Source: Tunturiibacter gelidiferens (lineage in GTDB: Bacteria > Acidobacteriota > Terriglobia > Terriglobales > Acidobacteriaceae). Taken from it: a stretch of DNA of 64,000 bases. Positions 8,845 through 17,927 of the stretch are shown in pieces (position 1 is the stretch's first letter; every line of letters begins with the position of its first letter). The translations under genes and the position numbers were made by a program. The DNA lies in contig NZ_JACHEB010000007.1 of NCBI RefSeq assembly GCF_014201335.1, forward strand, positions 179,357 through 243,356, written 5' to 3'. The notes under the pieces are model-generated. The model had not been told where the DNA came from. It saw only the letters and a program-made list of their open reading frames with translations, and ran no database searches.

Positions 8845-10302
8845 ATGCCGGCCGCCCCGCCCACCCGTGTATCATTCGCTCGTATGTACGTAGGCGACCC
8901 CCAAATAACCGCCGGTCAGGTCCTACGGACCTTTCAACACGACGAACTCTACCTCTTCCTCGGCGCAGCCTTCACCTCCGTCGGCCTCGTCTCTATGGCA
9001 TTCGCCTTCCTCAGTCGTAAATTTGACGCAGTACTCTTCTGGCTCGCCGTCTTCGCAATCTTTTATGGAACGCGCTTATGGCTCAATGCGGGATTTTTTC
9101 GTCTGCTCATGCCACACGAAGCCTTCTTCTACCGGCTGCCGAACGTTGCCAATTATCTAGTCCCCATCCCTGCCTTCTTTTACTTCGCAGAGGCAGGATT
9201 CCTGGGTCCGAGCGGACGCAAAATCGCTATCGCCCTTACGCTTCCGTTTCTCTGCATCAGCATTGGAAACCTCTGGTTAGGTAACTCGCTGGTCTTCGTC
9301 TACATCAATAATGCGATCGTAATCATCATGCTCGCCGCCCTGACCATTGAATCGATCCGACGCAAGCAAGTCGACAAAGACTTCACCATCGTCAGGGTAG
9401 GCATCATGGTCTTCGTTGCATTTGCGCTCTACGACAATATCGCCGGAGTCTTCGGACGTTTCCCGCAAAAAGAGCCCATCGGTTTTGCCTTCTTCCTCGC
9501 TGCTCTTGGCTACGTCGCCGCAAAACGCAGCCTCCATCGCGACCAACAGTTCAACGACCTGCAAAAAGAACTGGAGATTGCACGCCGCATCCAGACCTCG
9601 ATCCTCCCGTCCGCTTATCCACAATCCGCCCACTTCCACGTCGTCGCCCGGTACGTCCCCATGACCGCCGTAGCCGGAGACTTCTACGACTTCCTCATCG
9701 CCAATGAAACTGAAGCAGGCCTCCTCATCGCCGATGTCTCCGGCCACGGCGTCCCCGCTGCTCTCATCGCCTCCATGGTCAAACTCGCCGCTACCTCCCA
9801 GCGAACCAACGCCGCCGATCCCGCCCTGCTCCTCTCGGGAATGAACTCCGTCCTCTGCGGCAACACGCAGGATCAGTTCGTCACCGCCGCCTATGTCTAC
9901 CTCGACGCCGCGTCCTCCACCCTGCGCTACTCCGCCGCCGCTCATCCACCCATGATGTTGTTCCGCGCCGGAGACGTCATCGAACTTACCGAAAATGGCC
10001 TCATGCTCGCAGCTTTCTCCTTCGCGACGTACACCACAGCCGAGTACGCACTTCAACCCGGCGACCGGCTCCTCCTTTACACCGACGGCATCCTCGAAGC
10101 CACCAACCCCCAGGGCGAAGAGTTCGGATCGACCCGTCTCCACACCCTCCTCAAAGACGCCGCCCATCTCAGCGCCGAAGATTCAGCCGACAGGATCATC
10201 TCCTCCCTCGAACAATGGTCCTCCAGCGCCCGAAACGACGATCTGACGCTCCTCATCTGCGACTACCAAAGCAACGCCAACACCCTCCAAACAACCAACT
10301 GA
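8845..10302 (+). CDS. Membrane-anchored PP2C/SpoIIE-type (RsbU-like) serine phosphatase
   Basis: The N-terminal half (about residues 30-220) has six or seven hydrophobic segments, consistent with a 7TM-type sensory domain. A short coiled linker (QKELEIARRIQTSILP) leads into a SpoIIE catalytic domain with AVAGDFYDF, LLIADVSGHGVPAAL and LLYTDGILEA, which hold the metal-binding aspartates. Enzymes of this design dephosphorylate anti-sigma-antagonist (STAS) proteins in partner-switching stress signalling. A STAS protein is encoded at 56067, but any link is inference. The start is uncertain: ATG 8845 or ATG 8884, neither with a clear ribosome site. Confidence 0.85.
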   Translation: MPAAPPTRVSFARMYVGDPQITAGQVLRTFQHDELYLFLGAAFTSVGLVSMAFAFLSRKFDAVLFWLAVFAIFYGTRLWLNAGFFRLLMPHEAFFYRLPNVANYLVPIPAFFYFAEAGFLGPSGRKIAIALTLPFLCISIGNLWLGNSLVFVYINNAIVIIMLAALTIESIRRKQVDKDFTIVRVGIMVFVAFALYDNIAGVFGRFPQKEPIGFAFFLAALGYVAAKRSLHRDQQFNDLQKELEIARRIQTSILPSAYPQSAHFHVVARYVPMTAVAGDFYDFLIANETEAGLLIADVSGHGVPAALIASMVKLAATSQRTNAADPALLLSGMNSVLCGNTQDQFVTAAYVYLDAASSTLRYSAAAHPPMMLFRAGDVIELTENGLMLAAFSFATYTTAEYALQPGDRLLLYTDGILEATNPQGEEFGSTRLHTLLKDAAHLSAEDSADRIISSLEQWSSSARNDDLTLLICDYQSNANTLQTTN

Positions 10303-10849
10303 ATCCTTATCACTGTTGCTATTGCCGTCGCCGTTGCCGCTGCTGTTGTTGTTGCCCTTGCTGTTGCCGTTGCCCTTGTTGTTGCCGTTGCAGTTCTGGT
10401 TGTCATCCCCGAAGGGGATCTGCGGTTGCCGTGCGGTTGCCTCTCTTGCGGTTGCCTTTCTTGTTGTCATTCCGAAGGGAACCTGTTGTTGCCCTTGCCT
10501 TAGCTCTGACCATTCACCAAACCTGTCAAGCCCCAAACCACCCAAACCCCGCGCCAATCCAACAGACTCGCGTGGCGTATGAGTTTCACCCACCCAGCTA
10601 TAATGAAATAAGACACCCGAAAGGCCCCTGCCACTAACAGGGGCCTTACTTATTCTGGCAGCTCTAACCCATTTAGATTGAATATTTTGCAAGCAACCCC
10701 TTTCAATACAATATTTTACAGACATACGCCACCCGCAAACTCATCAAAATAAATAACTTACCCACAAAATACCCCGAGGGGAGGGGGGAGGGGGTAAGCT
10801 TGTCCTCCGAGAGAATCTACAATCACCAGAGCACTACCAGGGAGAAGAA
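10303..10849. other. 547-bp intergenic region with low-complexity GTTGCY repeats
   Basis: 10314-10400 is a degenerate hexanucleotide-like run of GTTGCC/GTTGTT/GTTGCT units. Two more copies of the CATYCC-hairpin element lie at 10405-10419 and 10469-10482. Beyond them are a TATAAT at 10599-10604 without a matching -35 box and a terminator-like stem at 10621-10647. A G-rich tract sits near 10780-10795 before the ketosynthase. No gene is supported. Confidence 0.6.
10621..10647 (+). terminator. Terminator-like stem-loop
   Basis: AAGGCCCCTG (10621-10630) and CAGGGGCCTT (10638-10647) pair perfectly over 10 bp with a 7-nt loop. The following ACTTATTCT is only moderately T-rich. It lies 319 bp after the phosphatase gene, so which transcript it ends is unclear. 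Confidence 0.6.
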
Positions 10850-12085
10850 GTGAATCGTGTCGTAGTCACCGGCCTCGGATGTATCACCCCAATTGGCAAC
10901 ACCGTCGCAGAGTTCCGCACCTCCCTCTTCGCCGGGTCGACCGGCATCGCCCCCTTCCCCCCCTACCCCGAAGCCCCGCCCCGCGAAGCTCATGACAAGA
11001 CCCAGGGCCTCCGCTTCACCCGGACCGCCGCCGTCAAAAACTTTGACGCCAGCCAGCACCTTGACTCAGGCGTCATCACCGCCACCGACCGCACCGTGCA
11101 CTTTGCCGTCGTGGCCGCCCGCCAGGCCGCCGCGGAGTCCCAGCTAACCAACCACTACGCGCCGGACAAGATCGCCATCGTCGTCGGCTGCGCCTGCGGT
11201 GGCCGCCAGGCCGAAGAGACTGAGACCAACAAGCTCTATACCCGCGATGCCCGCGTCCATCCCCTCACCGTCGTCCGCACCATGGCCTCAGCCGGCGCCA
11301 GCAACATATCCATCGACCAGAAGATCACCGGCCCCTCCTTCAACATCTCCACTGCCTGCGCCTCCGGAGCCCACGCCATCGGCCACGCCTTCCAGATGAT
11401 CCGCGCCGGAATGATCGACGCCGCCATCGCCGGAGGCCACGAAGCCCCCCTCACCTTCGGCTTCCTCCGCGCCTGGGACTCCATGCGCGTCGTCTCCCCC
11501 ACCCAATGCCGCCCCTTCTCTGCCGACCGCGACGGCATGACGCTCGGCGAAGGCGCCGCCATGTTCACCCTCGAAACCCTCGACTCCGCCCGCGCGCGCA
11601 ACGCCCACATCTACGCCGAGATCGTCGGCACAGGCTCCTCCGCCGACGCCAGTCACGTCACCCAGCCTCACCCCGACGGCGCTGCCGCCGCCATGCGCAA
11701 CGCACTCCGCGACGCCAGCGCCTCCCCCAACGAGGTCGGCTACATCAGCGCCCACGGCACCGGCACCCAGGTCAACGACACGACCGAATCCGGCGCCATC
11801 TATCAAGTCTTCGGTCCCAATGCCGCCAAGATCCCCGTCAGCTCCACCAAAGCCCTCCACGGCCACTCCATCGGAGCCAGCGGCGCCCTCGAAGCCCTGG
11901 CCACCATCCTCGCCCTGGCAGGGGGTCGCCTCCCAGCCAACGCCGGCGTCACCGAAATCGACCCCGCCATCAAATTGGACATCATCCTGGGCTCCCCCCG
12001 CGACATTACCCCCCGACTCGCGCTCTCAAACTCCCTCGCCTTCGGAGGCCTCAACGCCGTCCTGGCCTTCCGCCCCGCCAAGTAA
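10850..12085 (+). CDS. Beta-ketoacyl-ACP synthase II-like (FabF/KAS family)
   Basis: A condensing enzyme with the thiolase fold and the Cys-His-His set: Cys170 in STACASGAH, His in SAHGTGTQVNDTTES and His in KALHGHSIGASGALEA. The GTG start is supported by GGGAGAAGA just upstream. It is 411 aa. It differs strongly from the housekeeping-like FabF at 16175 and sits downstream of the PKS/ACP group on the same strand. It may make or extend a specialised acyl-ACP starter; that role is inferred from position. No chain-length-factor partner is adjacent. Confidence 0.88.
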   Translation: MNRVVVTGLGCITPIGNTVAEFRTSLFAGSTGIAPFPPYPEAPPREAHDKTQGLRFTRTAAVKNFDASQHLDSGVITATDRTVHFAVVAARQAAAESQLTNHYAPDKIAIVVGCACGGRQAEETETNKLYTRDARVHPLTVVRTMASAGASNISIDQKITGPSFNISTACASGAHAIGHAFQMIRAGMIDAAIAGGHEAPLTFGFLRAWDSMRVVSPTQCRPFSADRDGMTLGEGAAMFTLETLDSARARNAHIYAEIVGTGSSADASHVTQPHPDGAAAAMRNALRDASASPNEVGYISAHGTGTQVNDTTESGAIYQVFGPNAAKIPVSSTKALHGHSIGASGALEALATILALAGGRLPANAGVTEIDPAIKLDIILGSPRDITPRLALSNSLAFGGLNAVLAFRPAK

Positions 12086-12118
12086 TTTCTCCACACCGGA
12101 TGCCGCACACAAAAAAGC

Positions 12119-13666
12119 TCAGCTAACTCGCTGCGGCTTCGCCTTCGATTCAATCAATGCCGCCGCACTCAACGAACTTGCCACCGAAAGTCCCACCGCA
12201 ATCCACAACACCACCCCATAAGCCCCAACAAACGACTCGCCGATCAGCCGCTGCACCCGCACATCCTCGCTCCGCGCAGCCGCCAGCTTCGCCCTCTGAG
12301 CCTCAACCCCCTGCCGCTCCGCCGCAGGCAGACCCAACCCGTCCAGCCCCCGCTCCAGCCGCCCATAAAAGACAGTCGAAAACACCAGCCCCATCGCCGC
12401 AATCGCCAGCAATCCTGCCACGCGCGACACCGCATTATTGATCCCCGACGCCACACCCGCCCGGCTCTGATCGATCGAATTCATCACCGTAGTCGTCAGC
12501 GGCGCAACACTGACCGCCATCCCCAGCCCCAGCACAATCACAGCCGGAAACACCGTCACCCAGTAAGATCCGCCCACCCCACCCCGGCCAAGCAAGCCAA
12601 ACCCCACCCCAGCAATCAACGGGCCCACAATAAGCGGCAGCCTGGCACCATACTTCGCAACCAACCCACCCGACCACCGCGACAATATGAAGACCAGCAA
12701 AATAAGCGGGAGCAAAGCCCCACCAGCCTCCGTAGCCGAGTAGTGCTGAACCTGGATAAGATTCAACGGCAAAAAGAACAGCACCCCACTCAGCGCACCA
12801 TACAAAAACAAAGTCATCAGATTCGCACCGCTGAACGTCCGCGAGCGAAACAGACCCAGCGGCAACATCGGCGCCTCAGATCGCGACTCCACCACAAAGA
12901 ACAACCCAAGCGCCACCACGCCAACTACACCAGCAACGAGCGCCCGCTCCCCACCCCGCCCAGCCTCGATAAGGCCAAATATAACCCCGCACAGTCCCAC
13001 GGTAGCCAGCACCGCGCCCCAACCATCCAGCCTCTGAACCATCTTCCCGTCGCGGCTCTCCGGCACCCTCGCCAAGGAAATCAACACCACCAGACCAGCC
13101 AGCGGTAGGTTGATAAAGAACGCCCATCGCCACGAAAGACGATCGATCAACCACCCGCCCAGCACCGGCCCCACAGCCATCGTTATCGCCGTAAACCCAG
13201 ACCAGGTCCCTATGGCTCGCCCGCGCTCCTCTTCGCAGAACGATGAACTGATCAACGCCAGGCTTCCCGGCACGAGCAATGCCCCACCCACTCCCTGCAG
13301 ACCACGAGCCACAATCAACGCACGGATGTCAGAAGCAAATCCACACCACGCCGAAGCCGCTGCAAATATCGCCACCCCAATGATAAAAATCTTCCGGCGC
13401 CCATAAAGATCACCCAGCGATCCGCCTACGAGCAGGAGTGCCGCCAAAAACAGCGCATAGGCCTCCACCACCCACTGCACATCAGTCACCGTAGCATTCA
13501 GAGCACGTTGCAACGCCGACAGCGCGACGTTCACCGCAGTCCCATCGATAAACACCATGCTCGACCCAAGGATCGTAGCGGCGAGAACCCACTTCCCTCT
13601 GCGCGTTTGAGCCGGTGCTTGGGCCATATTGCGGATCGCGCCTTCTTCACAGGGCAAATTCGGCAT
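12119..13666 (-). CDS. MFS transporter, DHA2 (EmrB/QacA, 14-TMS) family
   Basis: A multidrug-type proton antiporter of about 515 aa with around 14 hydrophobic segments. Family motifs include FIDGTAVNVALSALQ in TM1, QWVVEAYALFLAALLLVGG, GDLYGRRKIF (motif A) and LGPVLGGWL-like motif C. The start at 13666 is chosen because the reverse strand shows GGGGGGAAGGACC directly before that ATG; the frame runs 5 codons further upstream. It converges on the ketosynthase gene with 33 bp between the stops. It could export the locus product or act in general efflux. Confidence 0.9.
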   Translation of the reverse strand: MPNLPCEEGAIRNMAQAPAQTRRGKWVLAATILGSSMVFIDGTAVNVALSALQRALNATVTDVQWVVEAYALFLAALLLVGGSLGDLYGRRKIFIIGVAIFAAASAWCGFASDIRALIVARGLQGVGGALLVPGSLALISSSFCEEERGRAIGTWSGFTAITMAVGPVLGGWLIDRLSWRWAFFINLPLAGLVVLISLARVPESRDGKMVQRLDGWGAVLATVGLCGVIFGLIEAGRGGERALVAGVVGVVALGLFFVVESRSEAPMLPLGLFRSRTFSGANLMTLFLYGALSGVLFFLPLNLIQVQHYSATEAGGALLPLILLVFILSRWSGGLVAKYGARLPLIVGPLIAGVGFGLLGRGGVGGSYWVTVFPAVIVLGLGMAVSVAPLTTTVMNSIDQSRAGVASGINNAVSRVAGLLAIAAMGLVFSTVFYGRLERGLDGLGLPAAERQGVEAQRAKLAAARSEDVRVQRLIGESFVGAYGVVLWIAVGLSVASSLSAAALIESKAKPQRVS

Positions 13667-13840
13667 GGTCCTTCCCCCCACCGCCGCCGATCATACCAGC
13701 AGTCAGCAACGAAGCCGGCTGGCGCAGAATCGTTTCTGCCACTTAAGTGAAGGTCTAAAAATACTTACGGCGGGCTATACTGCTCGCAACGGAATTGGTT
13801 TGTAGGCTTCCGGATGGGCCCTCGTTACATGGAGCAGCAG

Positions 13841-14566
13841 ATGCCTCTAAAGCAGATCGCACTGAAGTACCTTCCCGATGCTGTCCTGAAGCCAGTTCGT
13901 ACCCGTCACTACCAGGATCAGTTGAAGCACTACGATCTCAACGCTGAGCCCGATCTCCTTGGTTGTAAAGCACTCCTGCGTGCCGGTGATATTGTATTCG
14001 ACATCGGCGCCAACATCGGTGTCTACACCCGTTTCTGTTCGGAGTTTGTCGGCCCAACCGGACAGATTCACTCGCTCGAACCCGTCCCCGAGACCTTCTC
14101 TTACCTCACCTCGAACGTCCGCGCGCTCGACCTCTCCAACGTCACCTGCTACAACCTTGCCGCCTCGGACCGTGACCAGGACCACGCCGCAATGAGCATG
14201 CCGCAGTACGCCGCCGGAGGCGCAAATATCTACGAGTCCACCCTCTCTGATACTGGCGACATTCCCGTTAAGGTCACGCGGCTCGACACCCTCTTTCCGA
14301 CTCTCAACCCGCGGCTCATCAAGTGCGATGTCGAGGGGCACGAGATCCCATGCATCAACGGCGCGCTCGAATTGATCGCTCGTTCCCGTCCCATATGGGT
14401 AGTTGAAGTCTCCAGCGCTCGCACGTTCGAACTCTTCGCCTCGCTCGCCTACGATGCGTATATCTACGAACACGGTACCTTCCGGATCGCGACTCCCGCC
14501 GACAAGACCCCAAACTACTTCTTCCTTCCTCACGAGCAAAGCTCTTTGGTGAGCAATCCCGCCTAG
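13841..14566 (+). CDS. FkbM family methyltransferase
   Basis: A SAM-dependent O-methyltransferase domain: VFDIGANIGVYT (motif I), HSLEPVPETF (motif II) and LIKCDVEGHEIPCINGA (family signature). FkbM enzymes in glycan loci methylate sugars of surface polysaccharides or glycolipids; the acceptor is unknown. The ATG at 13841 has GGAG 6 bases upstream; ATGs at 13814 and 13829 in the same frame lack one. A glycosyltransferase gene lies at 15354. Confidence 0.85.
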   Translation: MPLKQIALKYLPDAVLKPVRTRHYQDQLKHYDLNAEPDLLGCKALLRAGDIVFDIGANIGVYTRFCSEFVGPTGQIHSLEPVPETFSYLTSNVRALDLSNVTCYNLAASDRDQDHAAMSMPQYAAGGANIYESTLSDTGDIPVKVTRLDTLFPTLNPRLIKCDVEGHEIPCINGALELIARSRPIWVVEVSSARTFELFASLAYDAYIYEHGTFRIATPADKTPNYFFLPHEQSSLVSNPA

Positions 14567-14803
14567 GGCTGAGCAAATGTGATATCGGCTGCTGCCCCGC
14601 CTCGGTATTTTTGAGGCAGAGCCGCAGCGCGCGAACGGGACGACTCCTCAGCTCCCCCGCATCCGAACATCCTCCATGGCCACTTCATCGGCGTCGCGGG
14701 GAGCGGAACTCCCTCCCTAAACTCAACTCCTGACGAGCTTGCTCATACATCGACCAAAGTCCGTTACTTGTGCAGCATAAAGACTTACAGCTACCGTTAC
14801 ATT

Positions 14804-15316
14804 ATGGACTGCAAAAAGATATTCCTCCCTTTCGCTCTATTCACGGCTCTCTCTTCCATTCTCCACGCGCAGGCAAAACTCGCGATCTACGGAACAGTAG
14901 GCGGCGAGAAGACTGAGGTCGCAAACGAGGGCTGGACCACCGCCGGAACCTTTGGCCTCTACTACGGACTCTTCAAAGCCGGTCCCATCAGGATCTCCGT
15001 CGATGCCCGCGGAGATCTCTCCGACAACATCAACAGCGGTCTCTTCGGCCCACGCGTCGCCCTTCAGCTTCCGCTATTCCCGCTCAAACCCTACGTCGAA
15101 GTGCTCGGCGGATTCTCCTCCTACAGCAGCACCAACAACGGCGCCAAAGACACCACTAGCGCAAACTACCGCTGGGTAGGCGGCGTCGATACGACCATCC
15201 TCCCCCATCTCGACTGGCGCATCGCAGACTACAGCTACAGCGCCGCCGGCATCTCTCAACAAGGCGTCACCCGTCACCCACAAAGCCTCACTACCGGGCT
15301 CGTAATTCGCTTCTAG
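14804..15316 (+). CDS. Small outer-membrane beta-barrel protein
   Basis: An N-terminal signal peptide (basic MDCKK, hydrophobic core, HAQA cleavage site). Alternating aromatic and hydrophobic strands with glycine turns follow, and the C-terminal residue is Phe (LVIRF), the usual BAM-recognition ending. About 170 aa, compatible with an 8-stranded barrel. Function unknown. The frame is open from 14768, but the ATG at 14804 gives the proper signal peptide. Confidence 0.7.
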   Translation: MDCKKIFLPFALFTALSSILHAQAKLAIYGTVGGEKTEVANEGWTTAGTFGLYYGLFKAGPIRISVDARGDLSDNINSGLFGPRVALQLPLFPLKPYVEVLGGFSSYSSTNNGAKDTTSANYRWVGGVDTTILPHLDWRIADYSYSAAGISQQGVTRHPQSLTTGLVIRF

Positions 15317-15353
15317 TCCTAACCGGAGATCGTCGCGATACCATACCCGATAG

Positions 15354-16172
15354 ATGATCTCCGTTCTCATCCTCACCCGCAACGAGCAGCGCGATCTCCC
15401 CGACTGCCTCTCTTCGGTCTCCTGGTCCGACGACATTCACGTCTTCGATTCACACTCCACCGACAACACGGTAGAGATCGCCAAAGCAGCAGGCGCCCAT
15501 GTCCACACGCGCACCTTCGACGACTACGCCACTCACCGTAACGCCGCCCTCGCCACTATCCCCTTCAAACACCCTTGGGTCTTCCTCCCTGACGCCGACG
15601 AGCGCCCCACCCCGGATCTTGTCCGCGAGATGCAGCAGATCGCTCTTGCTGCCCCTGACCAGACCGCAGCATTTCGTGTACGCCGCCGCGACTTCCTCTT
15701 CAACACCTGGCTCCAGCACGCCCAGATCTCGCCTTTCTACATCCGCCTCGTCCGACCCGAACGCGCCCGCTACGCCCGCGCCATCAACGAGATCCTCGAG
15801 ATCGACGGCCCCGTCGCCGAACTCAGTTATCCGCTCGATCACTTCCCATTCTCCAAAGGCATCGCTCGCTGGGTCGAGAAGCACAATCTCTACTCAACCA
15901 TGGAGGCCGAGTTGATCGTCCGCAACCAGGGCCTGCAAAATCCATCTCTCGTCACAGCCCTCCGCGACCCAGACTTCCACACCCGCCGCCTCCACCAGAA
16001 GGCCATCTTCTACCGCCTTCCCGGCCGTCCTCTCATCAAGTGGCTCTACATGGTCTTCCTTCGCGGCGCGATCCTCGATGGCGCTGCCGGCCTCACTTAC
16101 GCTACTCTCCAAGCCTTCTACGAGTACCTCATCGTCCTCAAGACCAAAGAGCTTCGTCGCGGCGGCGCATAG
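15354..16172 (+). CDS. Family 2 glycosyltransferase (WaaE/KdtX-like)
   Basis: A GT-A fold transferase: MISVLILTRNEQRDLPDCL start, the D-S-H-STDNT nucleotide-binding segment and FLPDADERPTP with the metal-binding acidic motif. A basic C-terminal part with hydrophobic stretches (FYRLPGRPLIKWLYMVFLRG) may sit on the membrane. The WaaE/KdtX subgroup adds a sugar to lipid A-core or similar glycolipids; the donor is unknown. It overlaps no gene and converges on fabF with 2 bp between the stops. Confidence 0.87.
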   Translation: MISVLILTRNEQRDLPDCLSSVSWSDDIHVFDSHSTDNTVEIAKAAGAHVHTRTFDDYATHRNAALATIPFKHPWVFLPDADERPTPDLVREMQQIALAAPDQTAAFRVRRRDFLFNTWLQHAQISPFYIRLVRPERARYARAINEILEIDGPVAELSYPLDHFPFSKGIARWVEKHNLYSTMEAELIVRNQGLQNPSLVTALRDPDFHTRRLHQKAIFYRLPGRPLIKWLYMVFLRGAILDGAAGLTYATLQAFYEYLIVLKTKELRRGGA

Positions 16173-16174
16173 TT

Positions 16175-17446
16175 TCACACATCAGGATGATGGACCCGAA
16201 AGATCAGCGAAGCATTCGTTCCACCAAAGCCGAACGAGTTCGACATCGCATACTCCATCGGCGCACTGATCGCTCGATCCCTGACCAATCCAAACTGACA
16301 CACCTCATCAAGATCTTCGATGTTCGTTGTTGGCGGAGCGATCTGGTCTCTCAATGCCAACACGGTAATCCCAGCCTCAAGGCTGCCCGCCCCACCTAGG
16401 AGGTGCCCCGTCATCGACTTCGTGGAACTCACCAAAAGATCCTTCGCATGAGCGCCAAACGTCTCCGCGATCGCCCTTGCCTCAGCCCTGTCACCCAGCG
16501 GTGTAGACGTAGCATGCGCATTCAAATACTGAATCGCACTTGGCTCAAGGCCGGCATCTTTCAGCGCCAGCTGCATCACTCGGCGAACTCCACGCCCATC
16601 CTCCGGCGGAGCATTCGTATGAAACGCATCTGAGTTCGCCGCATACCCCACGATCTCAGCCAGTATTGTGGCTCCCCGCTTCAGCGCGTGCTCTCGCTCC
16701 TCAAGCACAAGAATTCCCGCGCCCTCGCCCACAACAAACCCATCGCGCCCGCGATCCCAGGGCCGCGAAGCCCGCGCAGGATCCTCATTCCGTGTTGACA
16801 GAGCCCGCATCGCGCTAAACCCACCCACCGACAGCGGCGTAACAGCTGCTTCGCTCCCGCCACAGATCATCGCATCCGCATCGCCCCGTTGAATAATGCG
16901 AAACGCTTCGCCCACTCCATGCGCGCCCGTCGTGCACGCAGTCGCACAAGTTAAATTCGGCCCTGTAGTCCCATAACGTATCGCGATCTGTCCGGCCGCC
17001 AGATTCGCGATCGTCGCCGTAATAAAGAACGGCGAGATCTTATCCGGCCCGCTGCTCTCAAGTTTCGTGTGCTCGCGCTCGATCACCTCGAATGCGCCAA
17101 TCCCACTCCCTACATACACGCCGACGCGCTCCGCATCTTCCGCAGACATATCCAGCCTCGACTGCTCCATCGCGAACTGCGCCGCCGCCATCGCAAACTG
17201 GATGAAGCGTCCCATCTTCTTTACATCTTTGCGATCAACAAAGTTCTCTGGCGCGAATCCCTTCACCTCACCGGCAAACTGGCAGCTGTATTTCTCTGCA
17301 TTAAAGAGTGAAATCCTGTCGATGCCCGAATCCCCCCTCTGGAGCGCGACCCAGCTCTCCTCAGTGCCAATTCCCACCGGGCTCACTAGTCCAACCCCCG
17401 TCACGACAACGCGAAACTGTTCTCTCATCTTTGTCTTCGAAGTCAC
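16175..17446 (-). CDS. fabF: Beta-ketoacyl-ACP synthase II
   Basis: A canonical FabF of about 423 aa. Condensing Cys is in TCATACTTGAHG, catalytic histidines are in NAHATSTPLGD and KSMTGHLLGGAGSLEA, and it ends with SNSFGFGGTNASLIF. It elongates malonyl-ACP with acyl-ACP in type II fatty acid synthesis. The GTG start at 17446 is chosen because GAGGGAG lies 5 bases upstream on the coding strand; ATG 17428 and the far upstream 17503 are alternatives. It is isolated here from other fab genes. Confidence 0.92.
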   Translation of the reverse strand: MTSKTKMREQFRVVVTGVGLVSPVGIGTEESWVALQRGDSGIDRISLFNAEKYSCQFAGEVKGFAPENFVDRKDVKKMGRFIQFAMAAAQFAMEQSRLDMSAEDAERVGVYVGSGIGAFEVIEREHTKLESSGPDKISPFFITATIANLAAGQIAIRYGTTGPNLTCATACTTGAHGVGEAFRIIQRGDADAMICGGSEAAVTPLSVGGFSAMRALSTRNEDPARASRPWDRGRDGFVVGEGAGILVLEEREHALKRGATILAEIVGYAANSDAFHTNAPPEDGRGVRRVMQLALKDAGLEPSAIQYLNAHATSTPLGDRAEARAIAETFGAHAKDLLVSSTKSMTGHLLGGAGSLEAGITVLALRDQIAPPTTNIEDLDEVCQFGLVRDRAISAPMEYAMSNSFGFGGTNASLIFRVHHPDV

Positions 17447-17927
17447 GTAACTCCCTCTTTTTGCTGAGACCAGCGGTCCCCTCACTTCGTCCTCAGTCGA
17501 CAAACCGATGCAGCCGACTTTTTTATTTACATGACAATCATAATTTATTTACGTAAAGCATCGTTCTCTAAACCCCAAAGCAAGATGGCTCAGCCAACTC
17601 TCTGACCTCAGCACACGAGGAGACTCATTAAAACCTCCCGAAGTTACAAATCTCCGGCTGACACGTGATACCCAATCCTGAAATCCGCTCAATCTCATTG
17701 CGTAATATCTCAAAAAAATTCTTGCAATATTCGTGAAAGCCATTTACGGTTGGCTCACTCTTTCTTAATTTGCCGTTTTCGCCACACTTCTAGCAGCCGT
17801 TTGGCCCTTGGAACACAGTGACGTACTCGTAGCATTCCGCTGCGACGCAGGCTTGTTTTTTAAAACGACCTCAAAAAAAATCGCTTCGAGCGATCAAGGA
17901 GATTCTTTGTCTTTTTTCGGAGGTTCT
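17447..17927. other. 481-bp AT-richer divergent intergenic region
   Basis: It lies between fabF (minus) and the TonB receptor (plus). A possible promoter for the receptor is TTGCAA (17722-17727), 17 nt, then TACGGT (17745-17750). The ribosome site CGGAGGTTCT precedes the receptor ATG at 17928. Nothing else is identifiable. Confidence 0.4.
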
